Assembly (NCBI GenBank): GCA_023621995.1
Contig: JAMOAB010000005.1
Span: 1 to 64,000, forward strand
Direction of reading: 5' to 3'
DNA from: Bacillota bacterium
GTDB taxonomy: Bacteria > Bacillota > Clostridia > Caldicoprobacterales > Xylanivirgaceae
DNA length: 64,000 nucleotides
Shown here: in pieces, positions 37,682-46,776 of the stretch
Position numbering within the stretch: the stretch's first letter is position 1
Layout of the letters: each line of letters begins with the position of its first letter
Notes under the pieces: generated by a model
The model's database searches: none
Seen by the model: the letters and a program-made list of their open reading frames with translations, nothing else
Told to the model about the DNA's origin: nothing
Translations under genes and position numbers: made by a program

Positions 37682-38021
37682 AGTCATCGAAGTCTCCCCA
37701 ACTTCCTGTGGTAACCTCCGGCGTCTTCTTTATTTCCATGAGCTCATCCAATTTTGTCATCTCAAGGAGCTTTTGAACACCTAACTTTGGATATTCGATT
37801 ATAAGTTTCCCCCCATTAGATTTTATCTTCTTTAGTAGAGAAATTAAAAGCCCAATGCCAGCACTATCCATAAAGTCTACTTTTGATACATTTAAAATGA
37901 GAACCTTGACGTCTGGATCTATGTGCTTAAAAATATGTTTCTTGATTTTATATGTGTTGGTAAACGATAGAGTATCTACTAGTTCAACCCTTACAGTATC
38001 GCCTTCTCTATCTATTTTCAC
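37680..38021 (-). CDS. STAS-domain anti-anti-sigma-type protein
   Basis: 113 residues. STAS fold: VRVELVDTLSFTN, KVLILNVSKVDFMDSAGIGL with the phosphorylatable Ser53, and GKLIIEYPKLGVQKLLEMTK. The C-terminus TGSWGDFDD is unusual. There is no anti-sigma kinase beside it. A PP2C phosphatase that could act on it lies at 24540. Start GTG 38021 follows GAGGAGGGG. Confidence 0.85.
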   Translation of the reverse strand: MKIDREGDTVRVELVDTLSFTNTYKIKKHIFKHIDPDVKVLILNVSKVDFMDSAGIGLLISLLKKIKSNGGKLIIEYPKLGVQKLLEMTKLDELMEIKKTPEVTTGSWGDFDD

Positions 38022-38053
38022 AGAACAACCCCTCCTCTATAGACATATTTATA

Positions 38054-39154
38054 TTATCCATTGTGCTCTATTATAAAGTCTATAATATCCTTGGCACTTG
38101 GTGGACATCCCTTGAGATATACATCAGCACCCCTTGTACAGCTACCAATGCCTATACCTGTCATTTCCATGTTCTTGTAGCCCTGACCAATATAGATGTT
38201 ACTGCCAACTTTATCTAAAAGTCCCATTTCTCTAATACGCTCTAGGGCGTGTATAAGACTTCCATAACAGGCAGAACAGGCATCTTTGGCATTTATATGC
38301 TTTGATAGATACTCTAATTTATCACTACTCATTTCTATATCTATACCCACTTTTCCACGGTTTAACTCAACTACGTTTGCCTTATTTAAATCAGCACTTC
38401 CCACACCAAGCTCCTCTGCTATACATATGTATTGGATGTCATATTTAGAATAACCAATTAACTTAGCAGCGTATGAATCTATGAGTACTGGATCAAAACC
38501 CATTATAATTCTGTCCATAGATACAGGAGTGCCACCTTCTTCGAATGTGAGGTCGCCTACTATTCCGTCTACTATCACTAAATGGCTCTTTAAGAATTTG
38601 TTGAGCCAAGCTATGGGGGCATGGAGCCCCATGGTGTGAAAACGTCTCTTTTCCCTGTCGGGAATACATCCCTTTAAATTTTTCAAAGCACAGGTTAACT
38701 TAGTTTGACAATGGGCCTTTAAAACAGGTATGTTTATAAGAAAATCCACTTTTTTTGCCATATGGCATATGTTTATGAAAGGTTTCTCTCCATACGATGA
38801 ATAGCTGTCGTCTTTCAGATCTATAAGAGGAACATCATATTCCTGTGATATATCTTCATAGCCGCATACTTTATATGCACGCTTAGTATTATCGCCTACC
38901 CAAGAACTCTCTAATATAATTATATTATGGTATCCATGAGATTTTAGATACTCTATAGTAGCACTTACTATTCTGGGATCTGTTGTAGCTCCCAGGTGGG
39001 AGGGTTTTGCCACAACTAAGTTTGGCTTTATACCTATCAGAATATCCCTATCATTTCCCAGGCGGCTTAGTATATCACCCTTCTCAAAGAGGCTAGGTAT
39101 CATAGTATATGGGTCTTCCCCATACATTACCATTATATCGTTTTTATCTGACAT
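38054..39154 (-). CDS. DUF362 domain protein
   Basis: 366 residues. Starts with IGIKPNLVVAKPSHLGATTD, then LESSWVGDNTKRAYKVCGYE and LINIPVLKAHCQTKLTCALK with NLKGCIPD, the DUF362 pattern. The C-terminal part has cysteines in DACSACYGSL, GSCTRGAD and KGCPPSAKD that could bind an Fe-S cluster. Family members often carry ferredoxin domains and have unclear roles. ATG 39154. It follows nadE by 38 bases. Confidence 0.8.
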   Translation of the reverse strand: MSDKNDIMVMYGEDPYTMIPSLFEKGDILSRLGNDRDILIGIKPNLVVAKPSHLGATTDPRIVSATIEYLKSHGYHNIIILESSWVGDNTKRAYKVCGYEDISQEYDVPLIDLKDDSYSSYGEKPFINICHMAKKVDFLINIPVLKAHCQTKLTCALKNLKGCIPDREKRRFHTMGLHAPIAWLNKFLKSHLVIVDGIVGDLTFEEGGTPVSMDRIIMGFDPVLIDSYAAKLIGYSKYDIQYICIAEELGVGSADLNKANVVELNRGKVGIDIEMSSDKLEYLSKHINAKDACSACYGSLIHALERIREMGLLDKVGSNIYIGQGYKNMEMTGIGIGSCTRGADVYLKGCPPSAKDIIDFIIEHNG

Positions 39155-39192
39155 TTACATCATTCCTTTCACAAGGAAGATTAGATTTAAGA

Positions 39193-40785
39193 TTATCTAA
39201 ATCCATGTACAATGGGCATACATCGTGCCCTTTTAAACCATCCCTTTGCAATACGTATGGGAGGAGCTGCTTGATAACGCTTATATTCACTTCGCCTTAC
39301 CATATTGACAATTCTATATACAGTATCCCTATCGTATCCCCTATCTATTATGTCTTCTTCAAAAAGTCCATCCTCTAGATACATATATAATACTTTATCT
39401 AGTATGGAATAGGGTGGTAGACTGTCTTCATCTTTTTGATCTGGGCTAAGCTCCGCCGAAGGTGGCTTAGTTATAATGGAATTAGGTATTATCTCTTCCT
39501 CTCTATTTATAAATCTACAGAGTTCATACACCTGACTTTTATATATATCACTCAAAATTGCCAATCCACCACACATATCTCCATACATGGTTGTATAGCC
39601 TACATATAACTCCGACTTATTACTAGCCGAGATGAGCATCCTACCTTCTCGATTGGATACAAACATCCATATATCTCCCCTTATTCGGGCTTGTATGTTT
39701 TCCTCTGCCACATCACCAATTGGACTATCATTGTCATCATTAAATATGTCTAAATAAGTTTTAAATACGTTATCAATGGGTATGCACCTATACTCTATGC
39801 CAAGATTTTGGGCAAGCCTATAGGCATCATCCCTACTGCTCTTAGATGTATACATTGAAGGGTTCGAAATTGCTAACACGTTATCACTACCTACAGCATC
39901 GGCAACAATACAGGCTGCGAGGGCTGAATCTACTCCACCACTTAGACCTAAGATAATACTATTTAAACCTGATTTATTGCAATAGTCTCTAAGGCCTAGT
40001 ACCAACCCTTTATAGAGATAGGATATATCCTCTTCTCCAACATCTATACTATCTGTATCGTCCATATCCCATACAAATAAGGTCGCTTCAAAGGAAGGTG
40101 CCTTGGCACACACTTCTCCGTCAGCATTTACAACAAGGGACCCCCCATCAAATATAAGCTCATTATTTCCCCCTATCATATTTATAAATACTATAGGCCT
40201 ACCAACTGACCGTGCCAGCTTAGATAACCTCTCTACACGCTCTGTATATCTACCATAATAGTAAGGGATTGAACATATATTTATAAATAGGTCTATTTCA
40301 TCTTCGTCTAATATACTGCCAAATATATCGTGTCCTTCTATTTCCCCTATGAGCATTCCTATTTTAACTCCCCTATAGTCTAACGTGTAGGGCGTAGTAC
40401 TACTGCTTACAAAATATTTTTCTTCATCAAAGTATACATTTTTATCCAGGCTTCTCTTTGGAAATATACCATATATTGAGCTATCTTTTAGAAGTACCAC
40501 ACAATTTATAAGCTTTCCTGATTGACTGTCTGATATGGCTGCTCCTAGAAGAACATCAATTCCATCTGCTTTTTTTGCAATTTGTTCTAATGCATCTTCA
40601 CATTGTCCTATAAATCTAGGATTATATAAAAGATCGCAAGGAGGATATCCAGTAAGTGCAAGCTCAGGAAAGCACACAAGGTCGCATCCTTGCTCTTTGG
40701 CTTTCCCTATATAGTCTATAATGGTGTCCCTATTGTAGACGATGTCACCAATTATTGTATTGATTTGAGCAATAGCAATCTTCAT
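39193..40785 (-). CDS. nadE: NAD synthase, glutaminase-domain type with missing catalytic cysteine
   Basis: 530 residues: nitrilase-like amidotransferase domain (1-270) plus NAD synthase domain (about 270-530). The synthase P-loop [12 protein letters not shown] and ISASNKSELYVGYTTMYGDM are intact. In the amidase domain Glu41 (CFPELALTGYPP) and Lys110 (IFPKRSLDKNVYFDEEKYF) are present. But the position of the nucleophile in the usual IGLxICEDxW is G147: IGMLIGEIEGHD, codon GGG. So glutamine hydrolysis is probably lost and ammonia would be the nitrogen source. Start ATG 40785 gives MKIAIAQINTIIGD and overlaps the thrC stop as ATGA. Confidence 0.9.
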   Translation of the reverse strand: MKIAIAQINTIIGDIVYNRDTIIDYIGKAKEQGCDLVCFPELALTGYPPCDLLYNPRFIGQCEDALEQIAKKADGIDVLLGAAISDSQSGKLINCVVLLKDSSIYGIFPKRSLDKNVYFDEEKYFVSSSTTPYTLDYRGVKIGMLIGEIEGHDIFGSILDEDEIDLFINICSIPYYYGRYTERVERLSKLARSVGRPIVFINMIGGNNELIFDGGSLVVNADGEVCAKAPSFEATLFVWDMDDTDSIDVGEEDISYLYKGLVLGLRDYCNKSGLNSIILGLSGGVDSALAACIVADAVGSDNVLAISNPSMYTSKSSRDDAYRLAQNLGIEYRCIPIDNVFKTYLDIFNDDNDSPIGDVAEENIQARIRGDIWMFVSNREGRMLISASNKSELYVGYTTMYGDMCGGLAILSDIYKSQVYELCRFINREEEIIPNSIITKPPSAELSPDQKDEDSLPPYSILDKVLYMYLEDGLFEEDIIDRGYDRDTVYRIVNMVRRSEYKRYQAAPPIRIAKGWFKRARCMPIVHGFR

Positions 40786-42296
40786 TGTCCCACACCACCT
40801 AAGTCGAATATTTCCGCCACTGCCCTTTCCATGTCTTCCTTTTCCCACCTTTTAGCATGTCGTATTTCTTTATCTTTTAGTTCTTTTAAAGGATTGGGAA
40901 CCCTAGTACCAGATATTGAAGACAATATATCTAGCATCTCAAATTCATCCCTGTCTTTTATTAGATCTTCTCCCTCTATTCCGATTAAGACATCCTCTAC
41001 AAATTTATAGGGACTTGCAGTAGATACAACTAATACATTGTTTGAGGTTCCTATTTTGTTTTTATAATCATAGAGTACCTTCATACCAACTGCAGTATGG
41101 GGATCTAGTACATATCCAAATTCATGGTATATCTTTTTTATAGTATATAATGTCTCAGCGTCGTTGGCATAACCTCCCCAAAAATTTTGCTTAAGCTTTT
41201 TATGCTGACTATCGGTAAGCTCATATCTACCTTCTTCATTTAGGTTATGCATGAGCTCTACAAGTTCTACGTCGTCCCTCTCTAATATCTCATACAATAA
41301 CCTTTCAAGATTGCTAGATACAAGTATATCCATGGAAGGTGATATGGTCTTATAGAATTCTCTATTACAGTCATATACCCCTGTAGATAAGAAGTCGGTC
41401 AATATATTATTCCTATTGGAAGCACATATGAGCCTATCTATTGGAATGCCCATTTGTTTAGCATAGTATGCAGCTAGAATATTTCCAAAATTGCCTGTAG
41501 GTACAACTACATCAAATGGTTCGTGAAAAATCAAGGTTCCAGCTTTAACCATGTCTATATAAGCTGATATATAATATATAATCTGAGGTACTAACCTTCC
41601 CCAATTTATAGAATTTGCCGATGACAGCCTATATCCTGAGCTCTTCATAACTCTATTAAACTCTCTATCTGTAAATATAGCTTTAACACCTGTTTGGGCA
41701 TCATCAAAATTACCAATGACGCCAAGCACATGGACATTTTTTCCCTCTTGAGTTGTCATCTGAAGTTCCTGTATAGGACTTACACCTTCTGCAGGATAGA
41801 ATACAACTATGTGTGTACCATCAACATCTCTAAAGCCCTCTAAAGCCGCCTTTCCCGTATCTCCTGAAGTAGCAACTAGTATGACTATATCTTCTTCTAT
41901 ACCTTTTTTATCCATAGCAGTCCTCATAAGATGAGGAAGAAGCTGAAGTGCCATGTCTTTAAATGCACATGTGGGCCCATGCCACAGTTCAAGTATACTG
42001 ATATCATCGGTCAATGACACAACTGGTGCGATATTTTCAGATGAAAATTTTTGATGAGTGTATGCACTATCCACACATCTGTCAATCTCTTCCTGTGTAT
42101 AATCTGTCAAAAAAAGGGCGAGAATCTTTTTCGCCCTCTCCCTATAGTCCATATCTATCATATCCAGCAGCAAATTAGAATCAATTACAGGGAACGAAGA
42201 AGGCACAAACAATCCACCATCGGTTGATATTCCCTGTATTATGGCATCTGCTGAATATAATTTTTTATTTTTATCTCTTGTGCTCTCATATACCAT
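40782..42296 (-). CDS. thrC: Threonine synthase
   Basis: 504 residues, long type. PLP enzyme making threonine from phosphohomoserine. N-terminal MVYESTRDKNKKLYSADAII and GISTDGGLFVP; PLP lysine in LWHGPTCAFKDMALQLLP; LVATSGDTGKAALEGF; VVVPTGNFGNILAAYYAKQM (phosphate binding); ANSINWGRLVPQ. ATG 42296 gives the family N-terminus; TTG 42317 is an alternative. Coupled to nadE. A promoter-like TTGACC with TATAAT at a long 19-base spacing (42436-42466) lies upstream. Confidence 0.94.
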   Translation of the reverse strand: MVYESTRDKNKKLYSADAIIQGISTDGGLFVPSSFPVIDSNLLLDMIDMDYRERAKKILALFLTDYTQEEIDRCVDSAYTHQKFSSENIAPVVSLTDDISILELWHGPTCAFKDMALQLLPHLMRTAMDKKGIEEDIVILVATSGDTGKAALEGFRDVDGTHIVVFYPAEGVSPIQELQMTTQEGKNVHVLGVIGNFDDAQTGVKAIFTDREFNRVMKSSGYRLSSANSINWGRLVPQIIYYISAYIDMVKAGTLIFHEPFDVVVPTGNFGNILAAYYAKQMGIPIDRLICASNRNNILTDFLSTGVYDCNREFYKTISPSMDILVSSNLERLLYEILERDDVELVELMHNLNEEGRYELTDSQHKKLKQNFWGGYANDAETLYTIKKIYHEFGYVLDPHTAVGMKVLYDYKNKIGTSNNVLVVSTASPYKFVEDVLIGIEGEDLIKDRDEFEMLDILSSISGTRVPNPLKELKDKEIRHAKRWEKEDMERAVAEIFDLGGVGQ

Positions 42297-42388
42297 ATTT
42301 TGATCTACTCCGTTCAATTTTTATTTAGCATAGGGACAACTACTATTAATGTTATAATATTAAAAATAAATTAATAAAGCCATCCATG

Positions 42389-42439
42389 TAATTATTCAAG
42401 CTCAAAGGCAAATGCTTTAGGTTTGAACTTGAATAATTA
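42389..42439. repeat. Inverted repeat upstream of thrC
   Basis: TAATTATTCAAG (42389-42400) is exactly inverted at 42428-42439, with a further TTGA/TCAA pairing inside. The right arm overlaps a -10-like TATAAT (42436-42441). Could be a regulator site or a leader hairpin; no T-box or known riboswitch motif was found. Confidence 0.45.
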
Positions 42440-42480
42440 TATATCATATATAATGGGAGGGGTCAAGCGCAATAAATAAT

Positions 42481-42508
42481 AAAGCCAAGGGTAAATCCCT
42501 CGGCTTTT
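42481..42508 (-). terminator. Terminator of the small P-loop gene
   Basis: Minus-strand AAAGCCGAGGG pairs with CCCTTGGCTTT around ATTTA, followed by ATTATTTATT. Confidence 0.8.
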
Positions 42509-42513
42509 ACCTG

Positions 42514-42924
42514 TCAAAGAATATATTCTTTGAGAAACACAGGTATATTCTCAGGATTACCACTCATAGTCATGTAGAATTTAACATTGAAGTTATTGGT
42601 TAGTTTTTCTAACTCTGTAAAGAAAGTCTCTATAACGCTTTCCTCTTGTCTATACATATCTAAGAGTCCATCTATATAGATTTTGTCTATATCATAATTT
42701 TGCGCTATGACACCGGACAGAAAGCCGTAAAACTCTCGGAGGTCCTTTATATCGTAATCGTTTATGTCTATATAGCGTATCTTTCTGTCTAGGGCAATTG
42801 TATAGCGATTACTACTATCTATGAATACAACATCACCAAGTCCTTCGGCTGCAGCCCCATTAGCCATGCCAATTATTTTTTTAGTCTTACCAGTGCCTTT
42901 GTCTCCAAAGATAACCTTTATCAA
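42514..42924 (-). CDS. Small P-loop protein, unknown
   Basis: 136 residues. MIKVIFGDKGTGKTKKIIGM is a Walker A loop at the very start. KIYIDGLLDMY (about 81-91) is a Walker B-like strand. The size is below most ATPases. Clostridial relatives are usually called twitching motility protein PilT-like by automated annotation, without strong reason. Start TTG 42924 with GGAGG 8 bases away. Own terminator and a neighbour of typA. Confidence 0.7.
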   Translation of the reverse strand: MIKVIFGDKGTGKTKKIIGMANGAAAEGLGDVVFIDSSNRYTIALDRKIRYIDINDYDIKDLREFYGFLSGVIAQNYDIDKIYIDGLLDMYRQEESVIETFFTELEKLTNNFNVKFYMTMSGNPENIPVFLKEYIL

Positions 42925-42998
42925 ATTAACCGCCTCCCATTACAATTATTCTTAAGGTGTTATTTTTATTATAACATACATGGAAGGTTGTGGCTATA

Positions 42999-44834
42999 TT
43001 ATTTACGGGCTTTTTTGCTCTGTATTCTCTTTCGCTCCGCCGCATCTAATGTTGTCTTTCTCAGTCTGATATTCTTCGGTGTAATCTCAACTAGCTCATC
43101 ATCAGCTATGAATTCTAAAGCCTCCTCCAAGGATAGTTTTCTAGGTGGTACAAGTCTCAGAGCCTCATCCGACCCTGCTGCCCTCATATTGGTAACATGT
43201 TTTCTCTTGCATACATTTACATCTATATCACCAGGTCTTGAGCTTTGACCTACTATCATTCCTTTATAGACTTTAGTTCCTGGTTCGATAAATATAACAC
43301 CCCTCTCTTGGGCATTATAGAGCCCATAGGTAACAGCTTCCCCATCTTCAAATGCAACTAATGCGCCCTGTTGTCTGGAAGGTATATCACCCTTGTAGGG
43401 AGTATAGCCATCAAATATGGTATTCAATATTCCTTCACCCTTAGTATCAGTCATAAATTCGGAACGGTATCCAAATAGCCCCCTAGACGGTATTGAAAAT
43501 TCCAGCCTGACACTTCCACCTCTTAATGTGTTCATGCTCACAAGTTCACCCTTGCGCCTGCCTAATTTTTCAATGACTACACCAGAAAACTGTTCTGGCG
43601 TGTCCACTACTACACGTTCCATAGGCTCATGTCTCTTTCCATCAATCTCCTTATATATGACAGTTGGCTTAGATACTTGGAACTCATATCCTTGTCGCCG
43701 CATTGTCTCTATCAATATGGAGAGGTGAAGTTCACCCCTTCCTGATACCTTAAATGTATCTGGAGAATCGGTCTCTTCCACTCTCAGACTTACGTCTGTC
43801 TTAAGCTCGCGGAAAAGCCGTTCCCTTATGTTTCTTGATGTAACATACTTACCTTCTGTGCCTGCAAAGGGACTATCATTTACAGAAAAAAACATAGATA
43901 CAGTAGGTTCTGATATCTGCACAAATGGCAATGGTTGTGGATGATCTATATGACATATGGTATCACCAATGTTTATACCCTCAATACCAGATATTGCTAT
44001 AATATCTCCTACTTCTGCCTTATCAACTGATTTTCTATTTAATCCATTGAATGTATATAGACTGGTTATCACTGCCTCCTGTTCCTGCGATTCATCTTTT
44101 GAATTGCAGAGGACCACATGTTGATTGACTTCTATAGTTCCCCTCTCAATCTTGCCAATACCTATCCTACCTACATAGTCATTGTAATCTATAGTAGATA
44201 TAAGCATCTGAAGTGGTTCATCCATATCTCCCCTTGGAGCAGGAATGTATTTGACGATTGCGTCAAATAGTGGTTCCATTGAAGTTCCAATTTGATCGGC
44301 ATCAACTGAAGCCCAACCGTCTCTAGCTGACGTATAAATATATGGACAATCTAACTGGGCATCATTGGCATCTAGCTCTATGAGAAGATCTAATACCTCA
44401 TCTACTACTTCCATTGGTCTTGCATCAGGCCTGTCCATCTTGTTGACAACTACTATCCCTGGAAGTTCCAAGTCAAGAGCCTTCTTCAATACAAACTTTG
44501 TCTGAGGCATGGGTCCTTCAAAGGCATCTACAAGCAAAAGTACTCCATCTACCATCTTAAGTACCCGCTCTACCTCGCCGCCAAAATCAGCATGACCAGG
44601 AGTATCTATTATATTTATTTTTATATTATTGTGCAGGATAGCAGTATTTTTAGATAGTATAGTTATACCTCGCTCCCTCTCCAATTCATTGGAATCCATA
44701 ACTCTATCTTCTATCTGTTGATTTTCCCTAAATACTCCACCTTGCCTAAGTAACTGATCGACCAAGCTAGTCTTACCATGGTCCACATGGGCAATTATGG
44801 CAATATTTCTTATATCCTCTCGTGTTTTTTCCAT
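42999..44834 (-). CDS. typA: Ribosome-associated GTPase TypA/BipA
   Basis: 611 residues. G1 AHVDHGKTSLVDQLL, G2 RGITI in ERERGITILSKNT, G3 DTPGHADFGGEVER, G4 VVNKMDRPDA, G5 YTSARDG. Domains II, III, V and the BipA-specific C-terminal domain follow (RREGYEFQVSKP-like MRRQGYEFQVSKPTV; CKRKHVTNMRAAGSDEA). It aids 50S assembly under stress. ATG 44834 is preferred over TTG 44843, because GGAAGGG is spaced well. Confidence 0.96.
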   Translation of the reverse strand: MEKTREDIRNIAIIAHVDHGKTSLVDQLLRQGGVFRENQQIEDRVMDSNELERERGITILSKNTAILHNNIKINIIDTPGHADFGGEVERVLKMVDGVLLLVDAFEGPMPQTKFVLKKALDLELPGIVVVNKMDRPDARPMEVVDEVLDLLIELDANDAQLDCPYIYTSARDGWASVDADQIGTSMEPLFDAIVKYIPAPRGDMDEPLQMLISTIDYNDYVGRIGIGKIERGTIEVNQHVVLCNSKDESQEQEAVITSLYTFNGLNRKSVDKAEVGDIIAISGIEGINIGDTICHIDHPQPLPFVQISEPTVSMFFSVNDSPFAGTEGKYVTSRNIRERLFRELKTDVSLRVEETDSPDTFKVSGRGELHLSILIETMRRQGYEFQVSKPTVIYKEIDGKRHEPMERVVVDTPEQFSGVVIEKLGRRKGELVSMNTLRGGSVRLEFSIPSRGLFGYRSEFMTDTKGEGILNTIFDGYTPYKGDIPSRQQGALVAFEDGEAVTYGLYNAQERGVIFIEPGTKVYKGMIVGQSSRPGDIDVNVCKRKHVTNMRAAGSDEALRLVPPRKLSLEEALEFIADDELVEITPKNIRLRKTTLDAAERKRIQSKKARK

Positions 44835-44972
44835 ATATAACAACCCTTCCTAAAGTATATATCTCACACCTATTATTCCACAAAAATATATTCTATCATC
44901 TTTAAAACTCATTGGCAATAAAAAACTTTAATTCTAAAATAAACTTTTACTTTCTCTACTCTACATAAGACA

Positions 44973-45001
44973 ACATGCACCCTAATCTTTTGGGTGCATG
45001 T
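44973..45001. terminator. Hairpin after the ferritin-like gene
   Basis: ACATGCACCC pairs exactly with GGGTGCATGT, loop 9 bases. On the minus strand TGTCTTATG follows; only a weak T-tract. Confidence 0.6.
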
Positions 45002-45006
45002 CAAAT

Positions 45007-45486
45007 TTATTTTTCCTCTTCCTCCATAAGTAATGGGATTCGCATTGCATGCTTCCCCTCATCTGTCCTTATCATAAAAAACAGATCTTTTAAACACGGA
45101 TTTTTAAGTTTTAGATATTGTTCTCCATATTCCTTATAATCGGATGTCTCTGCAATTATTCTATCCTTCAGTGCTTCTTCATATTCGGGCACATCTACCT
45201 TTTCTATTGCTGGAGGACGATATATTGTTCCAGTCAGCATATAGTATACATTCATAAAATTCTCTGCATGCATACACTCATCTCTACTAAACTCCATTAG
45301 AATATCTTTTGCTCGCTTAGTAGGTGCTTTGTTTGCTAGTATGGCATAGTATTTGCTGGCCTCCAATTCATCGTGAATATAAAGTTTCAATTTTTTTATA
45401 AATTCAAAGTCTATATAATTATTGTAACTATCACAGTACTTAGTATCATAATTCATCCACCCATCGCCATATTTTTGATAATACAA
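45007..45486 (-). CDS. Ferritin-like domain protein
   Basis: 159 residues. Four-helix metal-binding pattern: LYIHDELEASKYYAILANKA (Glu), SRDECMHAENFMNVYYML (Glu-x2-His), RIIAETSDYKEYGEQYL (Glu) and IRTDEGKHAMRIPLLM (Glu-x2-His). This matches rubrerythrin/DUF2383-like ferritin superfamily proteins. No rubredoxin cysteines. May store iron or reduce peroxide. Start taken as TTG 45486, 7 bases after AGGAGG; GTG 45504 would place the ribosome site inside the gene. Confidence 0.82.
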   Translation of the reverse strand: MYYQKYGDGWMNYDTKYCDSYNNYIDFEFIKKLKLYIHDELEASKYYAILANKAPTKRAKDILMEFSRDECMHAENFMNVYYMLTGTIYRPPAIEKVDVPEYEEALKDRIIAETSDYKEYGEQYLKLKNPCLKDLFFMIRTDEGKHAMRIPLLMEEEEK

Positions 45487-45672
45487 ATAAATTCCTCCTC
45501 TCACTAGAATATGCTATACTATAATATTAAAATATGTATTTTTCATATAAATGTGAAAATATTTGCTAAAAAAACATACACTATAATGGATGGTCAATAT
45601 AAGCATTAAAATGAAATTAATTAGCTTCATTGTGCCGTAATTCTAATATATCAAAATAGAGGAGGAAAACAG

Positions 45673-46749
45673 GTGGCAAAGGTAAAAAGAATGTTTTTAG
45701 GCAGCAATAGTAGTAAGGGGTTTTATTCCCTATTTGAACAGATAAGATCTGAAAATTTAGATCGATATTTTATAATAAAAGGGGGGCCAGGTACAGGTAA
45801 ATCGGTGTTTATGAAACGAATAGGTGAGCATGTGGAAAGTATGGACCTCAATATCGAATACTATCACTGTTCATCTGATTGCAACTCTCTTGATGGAGTA
45901 TTTGTGCCAGAGCTAAAAGTAGCTCTAGTAGATGGAACTGCCCCCCATGTAGTAGAACCTAAATATCCTGTTTTAATAGATGAGATATTGGATTTTGCTC
46001 AATTTTTAGATAGAGACAAACTCCTTCCCTATAGAGATGACATATTCAACATTAGTCAGGAGGCATCACTGTATTTTAAAAGGGCATACCTATATCTTAA
46101 ACAGGCAGCCATCGTCTTTGAAGAATGCAAAATAAGTGCTAGTTGGAAATATGGTAGCCTTACTAATAAAAGGATAACTACGGAAGTTATAGAAGAAATA
46201 CTCAAAGAAGTTAATATGGGAAATGATACACCTAAGATAAGAAACTTTTTTGCATCAGGCATTACTCCCCAGGGTATCTGTCAATACTATGATACCCTTT
46301 TAACAGGCGATACAAAGGTATATTGCCTAGAAGGATACCTAGGAATAGGTGCTAAAAAAATAATGGCTAAGATCGTGGATACCGCCTATAGTTTGGGGCT
46401 TGATATGGAAATTTATCACTGCCCTTTCATGCCAGATACAATTGATATGCTTATAATGCCTACAATAAACGTAGCTGTTATCAATACAGCATATCCCTAC
46501 CACTCTGATATACTAAAAAAGGCTTACAATAGCCATACCATAGAAATTGACAATTACCAAAATGAGTGGGAAATAGGAGTTGATCAAATAACTAACCTTA
46601 TAGATAAAGCAATAGATGATATAGGCAAGGCCAAATCAGCCCACGATGCACTAGAGAACATATATATGGAGGCAATGGACTTTGAAAGGATAGACACCTT
46701 ATACGAAAATATACTAGATATAATACAAAGAAAGAATGTTAAAGAATAA
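45673..46749 (+). CDS. PRK06851-type ATPase with two P-loop-like halves
   Basis: 358 residues. First half has RYFIIKGGPGTGKSVFMKRI, a Walker A. The second has VYCLEGYLGIGAKKIMAKIV at the same place in a repeat of the fold, with the GxxGxGK lysine moved. Both halves repeat the pattern of strands (IEYYHCSSDCNSLDGVFVPE against MEIYHCPFMPDTIDMLIMPT). So it is a tandem duplication with a degenerate second site. The family is common in spore-forming Firmicutes and lacks a function. GTG 45673 follows GGAGG. An ordinary promoter was not clear; CATACACTATAATGG upstream (about 45577) may be one. Confidence 0.78.
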   Translation: MAKVKRMFLGSNSSKGFYSLFEQIRSENLDRYFIIKGGPGTGKSVFMKRIGEHVESMDLNIEYYHCSSDCNSLDGVFVPELKVALVDGTAPHVVEPKYPVLIDEILDFAQFLDRDKLLPYRDDIFNISQEASLYFKRAYLYLKQAAIVFEECKISASWKYGSLTNKRITTEVIEEILKEVNMGNDTPKIRNFFASGITPQGICQYYDTLLTGDTKVYCLEGYLGIGAKKIMAKIVDTAYSLGLDMEIYHCPFMPDTIDMLIMPTINVAVINTAYPYHSDILKKAYNSHTIEIDNYQNEWEIGVDQITNLIDKAIDDIGKAKSAHDALENIYMEAMDFERIDTLYENILDIIQRKNVKE

Positions 46750-46776
46750 ACTCTCCCATGGGAGAGTTTATTCTTT
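46741..46776. terminator. Perfect 18-bp palindrome between convergent genes
   Basis: AAAGAATAAACTCTCCCA is followed directly by its exact complement TGGGAGAGTTTATTCTTT. The stop of the ATPase gene and the stop of the GerMN gene are both inside the palindrome. Confidence 0.8.
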
